From Akkermansia muciniphila (GTDB lineage Bacteria; Verrucomicrobiota; Verrucomicrobiia; Verrucomicrobiales; Akkermansiaceae), in the NCBI GenBank assembly GCA_943324575.2, contig CALPMD020000078.1, positions 1 through 6,365 on the forward strand: 6,365 nucleotides of DNA. The letters are read 5' to 3'. Shown piece by piece: positions 1 to 6,045 of the stretch; positions within the stretch are counted from its first letter, which is position 1; every line of letters begins with the position of its first letter. The position numbers were made by a program, and so were the translations under genes. The notes under the pieces were generated by a model. It was given only the letters and a program-made list of their open reading frames with translations, was not told the DNA's origin and ran no database searches.

Positions 1-1
1 C

Positions 2-217
2 ACGCTGCGCCCGGAACAGCTTTCCAATACAGTCTCGATCAACTGGAGACTACTAGACGCCAAGGATCCAACGAAGGTTCTCGCGACGGGAACTTCCACA
101 GGCAGCAGTGAGCTTTTTGCTAGGGGCAATATCCAGACGGCAAAGAACAACGCGTTGCCAGAGGCCTGCGAGCGGGCCGCGACGAGTCTCGTTTCGCGCT
201 TAGCCGACGGCTACTGA
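2..217 (+). CDS. C-terminal end of an LptE-like LPS-assembly lipoprotein (tentative, partial)
   Basis: This open frame enters from the left edge and ends at a TGA at 215-217, leaving 71 visible residues. The fragment has a beta-strand-like stretch (VSINWRLLDAKD, then KVLATGTSTGSSELF) followed by an alanine-rich helix that ends in ACERAATSLVSRLADGY. That pattern, with 'W-x-L-x-D...KVL' strands and a final 'A..AA..LVSRL' helix, resembles the C-terminus of LptE-type lipoproteins. LptE plugs the outer-membrane LptD translocon during LPS insertion. The signal peptide and lipobox would lie upstream of the window, so the lipoprotein nature cannot be checked. The family call rests on resemblance only. 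That this is a real coding end is more certain, because the frame is open throughout and the transporter gene converges on it 13 bases later. An unrelated small envelope lipoprotein is the main alternative. Confidence 0.55.
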   Translation, partial: TLRPEQLSNTVSINWRLLDAKDPTKVLATGTSTGSSELFARGNIQTAKNNALPEACERAATSLVSRLADGY

Positions 218-230
218 GTCGCTGCGCGGA

Positions 231-1664
231 CTAAAATAGAATTTCCGAAAGGACCGTCAACGCGACGACGAATACCAGATTGAGGATCAAGCCCACCCGC
301 ATCATCTCGCGTTGCGGGATCTTGCCTGTGGCAAAGACCAAGGCATTTGGCGGCGTGCCCACCGGCATCATGAATCCTGTCGATGCCGCGATGGTTAGAG
401 GTAAAATGAGTTTTTTAGGCTCAATTCCAAGCTCGCCGGAAATCAGGAAAAAAATCGGCACCATCAGCGCCGTCAATGCCGTGTTGCTAATCAATTCGGT
501 GAGGAAAATCATGAAAAAAATCACCGCAGCAACGATCAATGGCACCGGCCAAAACTCGACCCAGTGAGCAAACAGGCGGGCCATGAATAAACCTGCCCCC
601 GTCCGGCCAATGAGGGTGCTGAGGGTGATCCCGCCGCCAAATAATAACAGAATCCCCCAGTCAGTGCCTGTCTTGAGTTCCTGCCAACGCAGGACTCCGC
701 TGGCGACTAAGGCCAGCACAGCGACCAGCGCCACTAGCGTATTAAAAGCCCCCGTTGCACCGAGCCATTTAGCCAAGGGTTCGCTGAGGATCCAGCCCGC
801 CGCCGTCAGGCCAAAGATCGCCAACGTCATCACGCGGGATCGATTGAATGAAAATTCCAGCTTCTTCAAATCCGGGATCTTGAGTTTCTCAGGCCGACAC
901 ACTCGCCGCAAAACCACCACCAGCAAGGGTAGTAAAATCAACATCGCCGGGATGCCAAATTTCAGCCAATCGACAAAGCCGATCCCTAACTGCGCCGCTG
1001 CGATCCCATTCGGCGGCGTGCCGACCAGCGTGCCGATTCCTCCCACGCTTGCCGAGTAGGCCACTCCCAGCAGCATGAAAATCGCGTTGCGTGACGATCC
1101 TTTGTTGCTCGGTATTTGCTGCAGAATTCCCAACGCCAGCGGCAACATCATCGCCGTGGTTGCCGTATGGCTCACCCACATCGATATTGCCGCCGTTACG
1201 CCGAAGAGTAGATAACAGACGCCCAGAAAATCCCCCTTGCCCAGTCGCACGATGCGATGCGCCATCCACTGATCCAGTCCCTGGCCAGACAAGGCGGCTG
1301 CGATCGCAAAGCCACCGAAAAACAGAAAAATCAATGGGTCTGAGAACCCCGCCAGCGCCTCTTTCATATCCATCAATCCGCAGCTGTAAGCCAACACAGG
1401 CACGAGCAGTGCCGTAATCGCCAGTGGCAATGCCTCCGTGAACCAAAGGACCGCCACACATGCACAAATGCCCAACCCCAGCCTCACCTTCACTGGATCC
1501 AGTCCATTCAAAGCAGCTCCCGCCAAGTCGAAAGGAAGCCAGAATCCGATCCCCACCAACAGCAACAATCCCACCGTTACGCCGACGATGGTCCGTAGTT
1601 CCGACTCTCGTCCTGCTGTTGCCGCGACACCTTCTGACTCCAGTTTGTCCGGTTCTGTGAACAT
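231..1664 (-). CDS. DASS/SLC13-family sodium-coupled anion transporter
   Basis: This is an inner-membrane permease of 477 residues, a normal length for the divalent anion:Na+ symporter family (SLC13, CitT/INDY-like). It is mostly hydrophobic, with about eleven membrane segments. The two family repeats are visible. The first has an SNT-type motif at 165-167 (SHTATTAMM) followed by GTPPNG at 215-220. The second has SNTALTALM at 393-401 followed by GTPPNALVFATG at 436-447. In characterised members these SNT tips and nearby loops bind Na+ and the carboxylate or sulfate substrate. Substrates in the family include succinate, citrate, other dicarboxylates and sulfate, and the sequence does not say which applies here. 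The first motif reads S-H-T instead of S-N-T. I chose the ATG at 1664-1662. A TTG at 1685-1683 would add seven residues. Neither start has a strong ribosome-binding site. The gene converges on the LptE-like gene and diverges from kdsB, so it is probably transcribed alone. Confidence 0.9.
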   Translation of the reverse strand: MFTEPDKLESEGVAATAGRESELRTIVGVTVGLLLLVGIGFWLPFDLAGAALNGLDPVKVRLGLGICACVAVLWFTEALPLAITALLVPVLAYSCGLMDMKEALAGFSDPLIFLFFGGFAIAAALSGQGLDQWMAHRIVRLGKGDFLGVCYLLFGVTAAISMWVSHTATTAMMLPLALGILQQIPSNKGSSRNAIFMLLGVAYSASVGGIGTLVGTPPNGIAAAQLGIGFVDWLKFGIPAMLILLPLLVVVLRRVCRPEKLKIPDLKKLEFSFNRSRVMTLAIFGLTAAGWILSEPLAKWLGATGAFNTLVALVAVLALVASGVLRWQELKTGTDWGILLLFGGGITLSTLIGRTGAGLFMARLFAHWVEFWPVPLIVAAVIFFMIFLTELISNTALTALMVPIFFLISGELGIEPKKLILPLTIAASTGFMMPVGTPPNALVFATGKIPQREMMRVGLILNLVFVVALTVLSEILF

Positions 1665-1737
1665 CGACCGTACAACATGACGCAATTTGCCATCCGCTAC
1701 AATGCAATCTGGTCAAATTTTTTTCGGAAACCGCTCT

Positions 1738-1784
1738 TGTCCGCGGGACAGTCCTTGGCATACGCTCGCCCAACCTTACGTAAG
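1738..1784. promoter_or_regulatory. Paired small palindromes in the kdsB/transporter divergent region
   Basis: The 121 bases between the divergent transporter and kdsB starts must hold both promoters. Two symmetric elements stand out. One is TGTCC-gcg-GGACA at 1738-1750, a 5-base inverted repeat with a 3-base centre. Its right arm also starts a second small inverted repeat, GGAC-a-GTCC, at 1746-1754. The other is the perfect 10-base palindrome CTTACGTAAG at 1775-1784, which ends one base before the kdsB GTG. Such sites can be operators or leader hairpins, but short palindromes also arise by chance. I found no convincing -35/-10 pair for either gene. On the minus strand a TTGACC (+ strand 1711-1716) has no good -10 at the right distance. 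Confidence 0.25.
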
Positions 1785-1785
1785 C

Positions 1786-2559
1786 GTGACTCATTCATCA
1801 GCCCCAACCTACATTCTCGGAGTACTTCCGTCTCGTTGGGGCTCCACACGTTTTCCCGGTAAACCGCTGCATTTGATTGCGGGCAAACCCTTGATCCAGC
1901 ACGTTTGGGAGCGATGCCAGCAATGTTCGCGACTGGATGAGGTTATCGTCGCCACGGATGATGAGCGCATTCGCGACGCGGTGATCGCCTTTGGTGGTAA
2001 AGTCGCGATGACCTCGCCCGACCACCCGACGGGCACCGATCGCATCGCCGAAGCCGCCCGTGCCGTTCCGCAAGCGACCCACATCGTCAACATCCAAGGC
2101 GACGAACCGCTGATCGACCCCGCACTGATCGATGAACTCGCCGCCGCGATGGCTACCGATCCCTCGCTCGACATGGCTACCGCCGCCAATCCGCTCGATC
2201 CCGCAGATCCGGCCGTGCAGGACCCGAACGTCGTCAAGGTCGTCCTCGCGCTCGACGGTCGCGCGCTGTATTTTTCCCGTTCGCCGCTGCCATTTTTCCG
2301 CAATCCGGTGGAGGGTCTGCCCGTGCTGCGGCACAAAGGGATATACGCATATCAGCGCAGTTTTCTCGAACGCTTCATCACGTGGCCGCCTTCGCCGCTG
2401 GAAAAAGCCGAGTCGCTCGAACAGCTTCGTGCCCTCGAAAACGGCGCATCCATCAAAGTCCTCATCACTTCTGACACATCTCCCGGCGTCGATACTCCAG
2501 AGCAAGCCCGAGAAATCGAGCGGCTCTTGTCGTCGTCGGATCACACAACACTTCTATGA
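1786..2559 (+). CDS. kdsB: 3-deoxy-manno-octulosonate cytidylyltransferase (CMP-Kdo synthetase)
   Basis: KdsB is a cytosolic enzyme that joins Kdo to CTP, giving CMP-Kdo and pyrophosphate. CMP-Kdo is the activated sugar transferred to lipid A in LPS biosynthesis. From the GTG at 1786 the protein has 257 residues, close to the usual 245-255. The family motifs appear in order: the N-terminal nucleotide-binding loop [14 protein letters not shown] (15-28), [11 protein letters not shown] (80-90), the metal/CTP-site motif QGDEP (104-108), NVVKVVL (148-154), SRSPLPF (164-170), HKGIYAYQ (183-190), the PSPLE...[12 protein letters not shown] segment (202-220) and the terminal GVDTPE (234-239). The frame stays open back to ATGs at 1702 and 1687, but the extra 28-33 residues do not resemble the family N-terminus, which normally begins only a few residues before the Arg-Ser-Thr-Arg loop. 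The last four bases overlap pyrG (ATGA), implying translational coupling with the enzyme that makes its CTP substrate. Confidence 0.95.
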   Translation: MTHSSAPTYILGVLPSRWGSTRFPGKPLHLIAGKPLIQHVWERCQQCSRLDEVIVATDDERIRDAVIAFGGKVAMTSPDHPTGTDRIAEAARAVPQATHIVNIQGDEPLIDPALIDELAAAMATDPSLDMATAANPLDPADPAVQDPNVVKVVLALDGRALYFSRSPLPFFRNPVEGLPVLRHKGIYAYQRSFLERFITWPPSPLEKAESLEQLRALENGASIKVLITSDTSPGVDTPEQAREIERLLSSSDHTTLL

Positions 2560-4169
2560 AATATATTTTCGTCACTGGCGGCGTCGTCTCATCACTCGGC
2601 AAAGGTCTTGCCGCAGCATCCATCGGCACCTTGCTCGAACATCGCGGACTGACCACGCTGATGCAAAAATTCGACCCGTATCTCAATGTCGATCCCGGTA
2701 CGATGTCGCCTTACCAGCATGGCGAAGTCTATGTGCTCGATGATGGCGCGGAAACCGACCTCGACCTTGGCCACTACGAGCGCTTCACCTCGGGTGTGCT
2801 GTCGCGGATGAACAACCTGACTTCTGGGCAGGTCTTCGACTCGGTCATTAAAAAGGAGCGCCGCGGCGAATACCTCGGCAAGACGGTGCAATTCATCCCG
2901 CACGTCACCGACGAAATCAAATCCCGCATGCACCAGGTCACGGTGGATAATCCAAAAACCGACGTGCTCATCACCGAGATCGGCGGCACCGTGGGTGACA
3001 TGGAAGGCTTGCTTTTCATCGAGGCGCTGCGCCAGTTCGCGCTCGAAGTCGGTAAGGAAAACGTCTGCTTTATCCACGTCACGCTGCTGCCTTATATCAA
3101 GGCCGCTGGCGAAGTGAAAACCAAGCCGACCCAACAATCCGTCGCCAAGCTCCGCGAACTCGGCATCCAGCCCGACATCATCATCTGCCGCACCGAGGCC
3201 GATCTCGACGAAGACAACCGCAAGAAGATCGCGATGTTCTGCAACGTCGAGCGCAAGAACGTCGTTGCCTTCCGCGATGTCGCGCACACGATTTACGAAT
3301 GCCCGCTCGATCTGCGCCGCGATAAAATCGACCGCCTCGTCGTCGACAAGCTCGGTCTCGGCCACACGCCGTCACCTGCGCTCGAAGATTGGGAGCGCTT
3401 TGTCCAACGCGTGATCCATCCGAAGCACAAGGTCACCATCGCCGTGGCTGGAAAATACATCGAGCTGCAGGACGCTTACAAATCCATCTACGAATCCTTG
3501 ATTCACGCCGGTGCTCACCATGACACCAAGGTGCAGATCGTTCGCGTGGAAGCGGAAGCCATCGAAGACCGCGGTGCTAAAGCCGTCATCGGCGATGTCG
3601 ATGGTATCCTCGTTCCCGGCGGTTTCGGCGATCGCGGCACCGAGGGCAAAATTCTCGCTGCCAAATACGCTCGCGAGAACAAGATTCCTTACTTCGGCAT
3701 CTGCCTCGGCATGCAAATCGCGACCATCGAATTCGCCCGCAATGTCTGCGGTCTGAAAGATGCCAACTCCACGGAGTTCGACAAGGCAACCAAGCACCCG
3801 GTCATCTGCCTTCAGGAAGAACAAAAAGGCATCGAAGATATGGGAGCCACCATGCGTCTCGGCTCCAGCGAATCCATTCTCTTCGCCGGCACCAAAGCCT
3901 CTGACCTTTACAATAACGCGGATCGCATTCTCGAGCGTCATCGCCATCGCTACGAGTTCAACTCCGACTATCAAGAGCGTCTCCAAGAGGCAGGCCTCGT
4001 CATTTCGTCAGTTTCGGCGGAAGAAGGTCTCGTGGAAATCGTCGAACTGCCAGACCACCCGTTCTACATCGGCGCGCAGTTCCACCCCGAGTTTCAATCG
4101 AAGCCAAATCACCCGCATCCGCTCTTTGCTGGCTTCGTCGCCGCTGCGCTTGAGCGGTCGCAGCTCTAA
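2556..4169 (+). CDS. pyrG: CTP synthase (glutamine-hydrolysing)
   Basis: PyrG is a cytosolic enzyme that converts UTP to CTP using ATP and ammonia released from glutamine. At 537 residues it has normal length and both domains. The synthase domain (about 1-266) opens with the P-loop region [12 protein letters not shown] (6-17). It continues with [20 protein letters not shown] (37-56), the D/E-rich [14 protein letters not shown] (64-77), EIGGTVGD (141-148) and KTKPTQQSV (188-196). The class I glutamine amidotransferase domain (about 295-537) has the nucleophile elbow GICLG with Cys383, and the His510/Glu512 pair in QFHPE, which completes the triad. One oddity is the stretch after TVGD, which reads [12 protein letters not shown] where the family usually has IESLPFLEAIRQ, so a Ser and a Pro are replaced. 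The ATG overlaps the kdsB stop and has no Shine-Dalgarno sequence, which suggests translational coupling. CTP synthases are normally inhibited by CTP and activated by GTP. Convergent frr follows after a double-hairpin element. Confidence 0.98.
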   Translation: MKYIFVTGGVVSSLGKGLAAASIGTLLEHRGLTTLMQKFDPYLNVDPGTMSPYQHGEVYVLDDGAETDLDLGHYERFTSGVLSRMNNLTSGQVFDSVIKKERRGEYLGKTVQFIPHVTDEIKSRMHQVTVDNPKTDVLITEIGGTVGDMEGLLFIEALRQFALEVGKENVCFIHVTLLPYIKAAGEVKTKPTQQSVAKLRELGIQPDIIICRTEADLDEDNRKKIAMFCNVERKNVVAFRDVAHTIYECPLDLRRDKIDRLVVDKLGLGHTPSPALEDWERFVQRVIHPKHKVTIAVAGKYIELQDAYKSIYESLIHAGAHHDTKVQIVRVEAEAIEDRGAKAVIGDVDGILVPGGFGDRGTEGKILAAKYARENKIPYFGICLGMQIATIEFARNVCGLKDANSTEFDKATKHPVICLQEEQKGIEDMGATMRLGSSESILFAGTKASDLYNNADRILERHRHRYEFNSDYQERLQEAGLVISSVSAEEGLVEIVELPDHPFYIGAQFHPEFQSKPNHPHPLFAGFVAAALERSQL

Positions 4170-4176
4170 CTAAGGA

Positions 4177-4220
4177 GCATGGACGTCTGGTCCATGCGTG
4201 CCGGGATGAGACGTCCCGGC
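4177..4220. repeat. Double-hairpin, REP-like intergenic element between pyrG and frr
   Basis: Two stable inverted repeats lie almost back to back in the 59-base gap between the convergent stop codons. The first is GCATGGAC (4177-4184) with GTCCATGC (4190-4197): an 8-base stem with a 5-base loop. The second is GCCGGGA (4200-4206) with TCCCGGC (4214-4220): a 7-base stem with a 7-base loop. The hairpins are two bases apart, and each contains GACGTC (4182-4187 and 4210-4215), so they may derive from a related unit. There is no T-run on either side, so this is not a standard intrinsic terminator. It could still protect mRNA 3' ends or end transcription with Rho for both pyrG and frr. Its shape resembles dispersed REP-type elements, but only one copy is in view, so its repetitive nature is inferred. 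Confidence 0.5.
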
Positions 4221-4228
4221 CACCTATT

Positions 4229-4795
4229 TCAGACCTTCATCAAATCGGCTTCCTTCGCTACGGCGGATTCGTCGATCTTCTTGTTGAATTTGTTAGTCAG
4301 CTCCTGGACTTCCTTTTCGAAATCCTTCTGGCCGTCTTCGGTGATCACGTTGTCGGCCTTCATTTTTTTCGCGGAGTCGATGCCGTCCTTGCGGGCGGCA
4401 CGGAGGCGGACTTTGGCTTCCTCGGCGAGTTGCTTGATCATCTTGACCATGTCGCGTCGGCGCTCTTCGGAAAGTTCAGGAATTGGCACGCGGATCGAGC
4501 GGTCGGCGGCAGCGGGGTTGAGGCCCAGTTTGCACTCGCGGATCGCGCGCTCGATGTCGCGGGTGGTGGCGGGGTCGAAGGGCTGCACCACCAACATCCG
4601 TGGCTCTGGCGAGTTGATGACCGCCAGGCTCTTGAGTTTGGAAACCGCGCCATAGGCATGCACGTGTACGTCGAGATTTTCGATCAACGCCGGGCTGGCC
4701 TTGCCGGTGCGAACGCCGGCGAATTCATGAATTAGGTAGTCGACGCACTTGGTCATCGCTTCTTCGACTTCAAAAATGGCTTCTTCAGGATCCAT
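4229..4795 (-). CDS. frr: Ribosome recycling factor
   Basis: RRF works with EF-G in the cytoplasm to split the post-termination ribosome and release mRNA and tRNA. The 188 residues match the usual length of about 185. The fold's signature regions are all visible: an N-terminal helix with HEFAGVRTGKASPALIENL (23-41), the beta-rich domain II (about 42-104, including YGAVSKLKSLA and VVQPFDP), IERAIRECKLGLNPAAADRS (81-100), the strongly conserved IRVPIPELSEERRRDM (101-116), and a long charged C-terminal helix rich in Lys, Glu and Ala. The start ATG at 4795-4793 has no Shine-Dalgarno sequence. It lies 50 bases after the pyrH stop with no terminator between, so pyrH-frr are probably one transcript, as in the widespread rpsB-tsf-pyrH-frr order. 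On the other side it converges on pyrG. Confidence 0.97.
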   Translation of the reverse strand: MDPEEAIFEVEEAMTKCVDYLIHEFAGVRTGKASPALIENLDVHVHAYGAVSKLKSLAVINSPEPRMLVVQPFDPATTRDIERAIRECKLGLNPAAADRSIRVPIPELSEERRRDMVKMIKQLAEEAKVRLRAARKDGIDSAKKMKADNVITEDGQKDFEKEVQELTNKFNKKIDESAVAKEADLMKV

Positions 4796-4845
4796 GGGAA
4801 AATTCTAGAGTTGAGATTGTAGAGGATTTTTGTCCGGGCGATTTC

Positions 4846-5583
4846 TTACTCGCCGTGGACCAGTGTGCCGATCGGCAAGCCGCGCAGTGCGTGCGAAAGA
4901 TTGCCGTGCGGTGCAAGGTCGAACACGATGATCGGCACATCGTTGTCCATGCAAAGGCTAAAGGCGGTGGCATCCATGACATTGAGCCGCTGGGAAAGAC
5001 ATTCTTGGAAGGTCACCGTCTCATAGCGCACCGCGTCAGGGTTGTGGCGCGGGTCGGAGTCGTAAACGCCGTCCACTTGAGTGGCCTTGAGGATGACATC
5101 AGCACCCATTTCGCTGGCTCGCAGCGCAGCGGTGGTGTCGGTAGAGAAAAACGGATTGCCCGTTCCTGCGGCGAAAATCACCACTTTATTGTCGTCGAGT
5201 TGGCGCTCGGCCCGGCGGCGAATGAATGGCTCGGCGACGTTTTTCATCTCGATGGCCGATTGGACCACGCAGGATACGCCGTGGTGTTCCAGCGCGCCTT
5301 CCAAGGCCAACGCATTCATCACCGTCGCCAGCATGCCAACGTAATCTGCCGTCGCACGGTCCATGCCACGGGCCGAAGCGCTCGCGCCACGCCAAAAATT
5401 TCCACCGCCAACGACGATGCCAAGCTGAAGCCCTTGCGATACCGCTTCACGAATTTCCAAGGCAATGCGATCGACGATTTCAGGCGAAATATTGTCCCGC
5501 GACCCTGATCCGCGCAAAGCCTCACCGCTAAGTTTGAGAATGGCGCGTTTGAAGGGGCGTGGATCTTTGGGTGGGGTACTCAT
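4846..5583 (-). CDS. pyrH: Uridylate (UMP) kinase
   Basis: PyrH is a cytosolic hexameric kinase of the amino-acid kinase fold that phosphorylates UMP to UDP with ATP. This is the step that commits UMP to the UTP and CTP pools. The 245 residues match the family. Motifs in order are KLSGEAL (17-23), the phosphate-binding GGGNFWRG (59-66), [20 protein letters not shown] (74-93), [20 protein letters not shown] (137-156) and the ADVILKAT...DGVYDSDP segment (161-178). The ATG at 5583-5581 gives a nine- or ten-residue lead before the first strand, which is normal. Its upstream sequence is AT-rich without a Shine-Dalgarno motif. It is the first gene of a pyrH-frr unit. The rpsB-tsf genes that often precede it are absent here, and a 462-base gap and divergent accB take their place, so pyrH must have its own promoter in that gap. 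In other bacteria the enzyme is inhibited by UTP and activated by GTP. Confidence 0.97.
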   Translation of the reverse strand: MSTPPKDPRPFKRAILKLSGEALRGSGSRDNISPEIVDRIALEIREAVSQGLQLGIVVGGGNFWRGASASARGMDRATADYVGMLATVMNALALEGALEHHGVSCVVQSAIEMKNVAEPFIRRRAERQLDDNKVVIFAAGTGNPFFSTDTTAALRASEMGADVILKATQVDGVYDSDPRHNPDAVRYETVTFQECLSQRLNVMDATAFSLCMDNDVPIIVFDLAPHGNLSHALRGLPIGTLVHGE

Positions 5584-6045
5584 GCTTATTTGGATCTGCC
5601 GAATGAAAGCGGAATCTCCCCCAAATTGAAAAGGGAAAATGCGGAATCAAATTCCAAATCCAAAACTGCTGCGACTCTACTGGCTAACACGGACTGGATT
5701 TTTAGGAGTCTAGCACAGAAAACCCACGGTTTCGACCCGAAAGGCAACGATTTGATGAACGCGGCGCAGTGGTTGGCGAACTTCACCAAGTAGTCGGATA
5801 AGCTCGCCCATTAGCTAGGTAACTGGCGCGCTGCGGCTTTTTTGCCGCCAATGGCCCGACATCCGGCTGAAATTCAATCAAACATCAGGAATCTGGCGTC
5901 TACTTCACCGAAAAGTGAGAAACAGGGGTTGAGGATCGGCATGGGTTACCGCTTGACGCACTTTCCCGTCTGCCTCTACCTTGCCGCAACGAGATTCGTC
6001 CCGCCGGACGGCATACTCTTATTCAACTCCAAACCTTCTTAAAAC
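5584..6045. other. Divergent pyrH/accB intergenic region, no convincing gene
   Basis: These 462 bases separate the divergent pyrH and accB starts. The part nearest pyrH (about 5584-5720) is AT-rich, with a small inverted repeat GGAAT-caa-ATTCC (5643-5655) and the octamer GCGGAATC twice (5609-5616 and 5641-5648). It probably holds the pyrH promoter, though I cannot place one. A 67-codon frame runs 5590-5793 (+) from a TTG. Its last 23 codons (5725-5793) are mostly G or C at the third position and read like a protein end (DLMNAAQWLANFTK), while its first half does not. I do not recognise it, and it may be a gene remnant. The exactly opposed minus-strand frame shares the same third positions. 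GCGGC-T6-GCCGC (5833-5848) forms a hairpin with a T loop. The right part holds a likely accB promoter and a short leader hairpin, CGTCC-cgcc-GGACG (5997-6010). I found no tRNA or known structured RNA. Confidence 0.5.
5953..5982 (+). promoter_or_regulatory. Candidate sigma-70-type promoter for accB
   Basis: TTGACG at 5953-5958 matches five of six bases of the -35 consensus. It is followed after 18 bases by TACCTT at 5977-5982, which keeps the three most important -10 positions (T, A and final T). Transcription would start near 5989 and leave a leader of about 57 bases containing the hairpin at 5997-6010. This is based on consensus matching only. Confidence 0.35.

Noticed and set aside
1711..1716. 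TTGACC on the minus strand as a -35 box for the transporter
   Set aside because: No acceptable -10 sequence occurs 16-19 bases downstream.
1687..1785. Longer KdsB starting at ATG 1687 or ATG 1702
   Set aside because: The extra 28-33 residues do not resemble any KdsB N-terminus and would overlap the transporter promoter region. The GTG at 1786 gives the family length.
889..1794. A 301-codon minus-strand open frame overlapping the transporter
   Set aside because: It lies in another frame of the transporter gene, has a low-complexity Arg/Gly-rich composition and shows no family motif. It is a shadow of GC-rich codons.
1798..2544. A 248-codon minus-strand open frame opposite kdsB
   Set aside because: It is antisense to a gene with complete KdsB motifs, and no recognisable protein features are seen in it.
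2592..3986. Long minus-strand open frames opposite pyrG (257 and 204 codons)
   Set aside because: Both are antisense shadows of PyrG, whose motifs cover the same stretch on the plus strand.
4855..5508. A 217-codon plus-strand open frame opposite pyrH
   Set aside because: The minus strand holds an intact UMP kinase over the same bases. The plus-strand product is His/Arg-rich without motifs.
5728..5738. GGTTTCGACCC as the T-arm of a tRNA
   Set aside because: There is no matching acceptor stem, D-arm or anticodon arm at the right spacing on either strand, and the loop lacks the standard TTCGAAT pattern.
5810..5827. ATTAGCTAGGTAAC resembling a segment of 16S rRNA
   Set aside because: The match is only about a dozen bases and the flanks do not continue as rRNA, so it is treated as coincidence.
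5833..5848. GCGGC-TTTTTT-GCCGC as an intrinsic terminator
   Set aside because: The T-run is the loop and does not follow the stem. No gene on either strand clearly needs a terminator here.
5842..6042. A 66-codon plus-strand ORF upstream of accB
   Set aside because: It starts at a TTG, crosses the likely accB promoter, and shows no coding-like composition or recognisable features.
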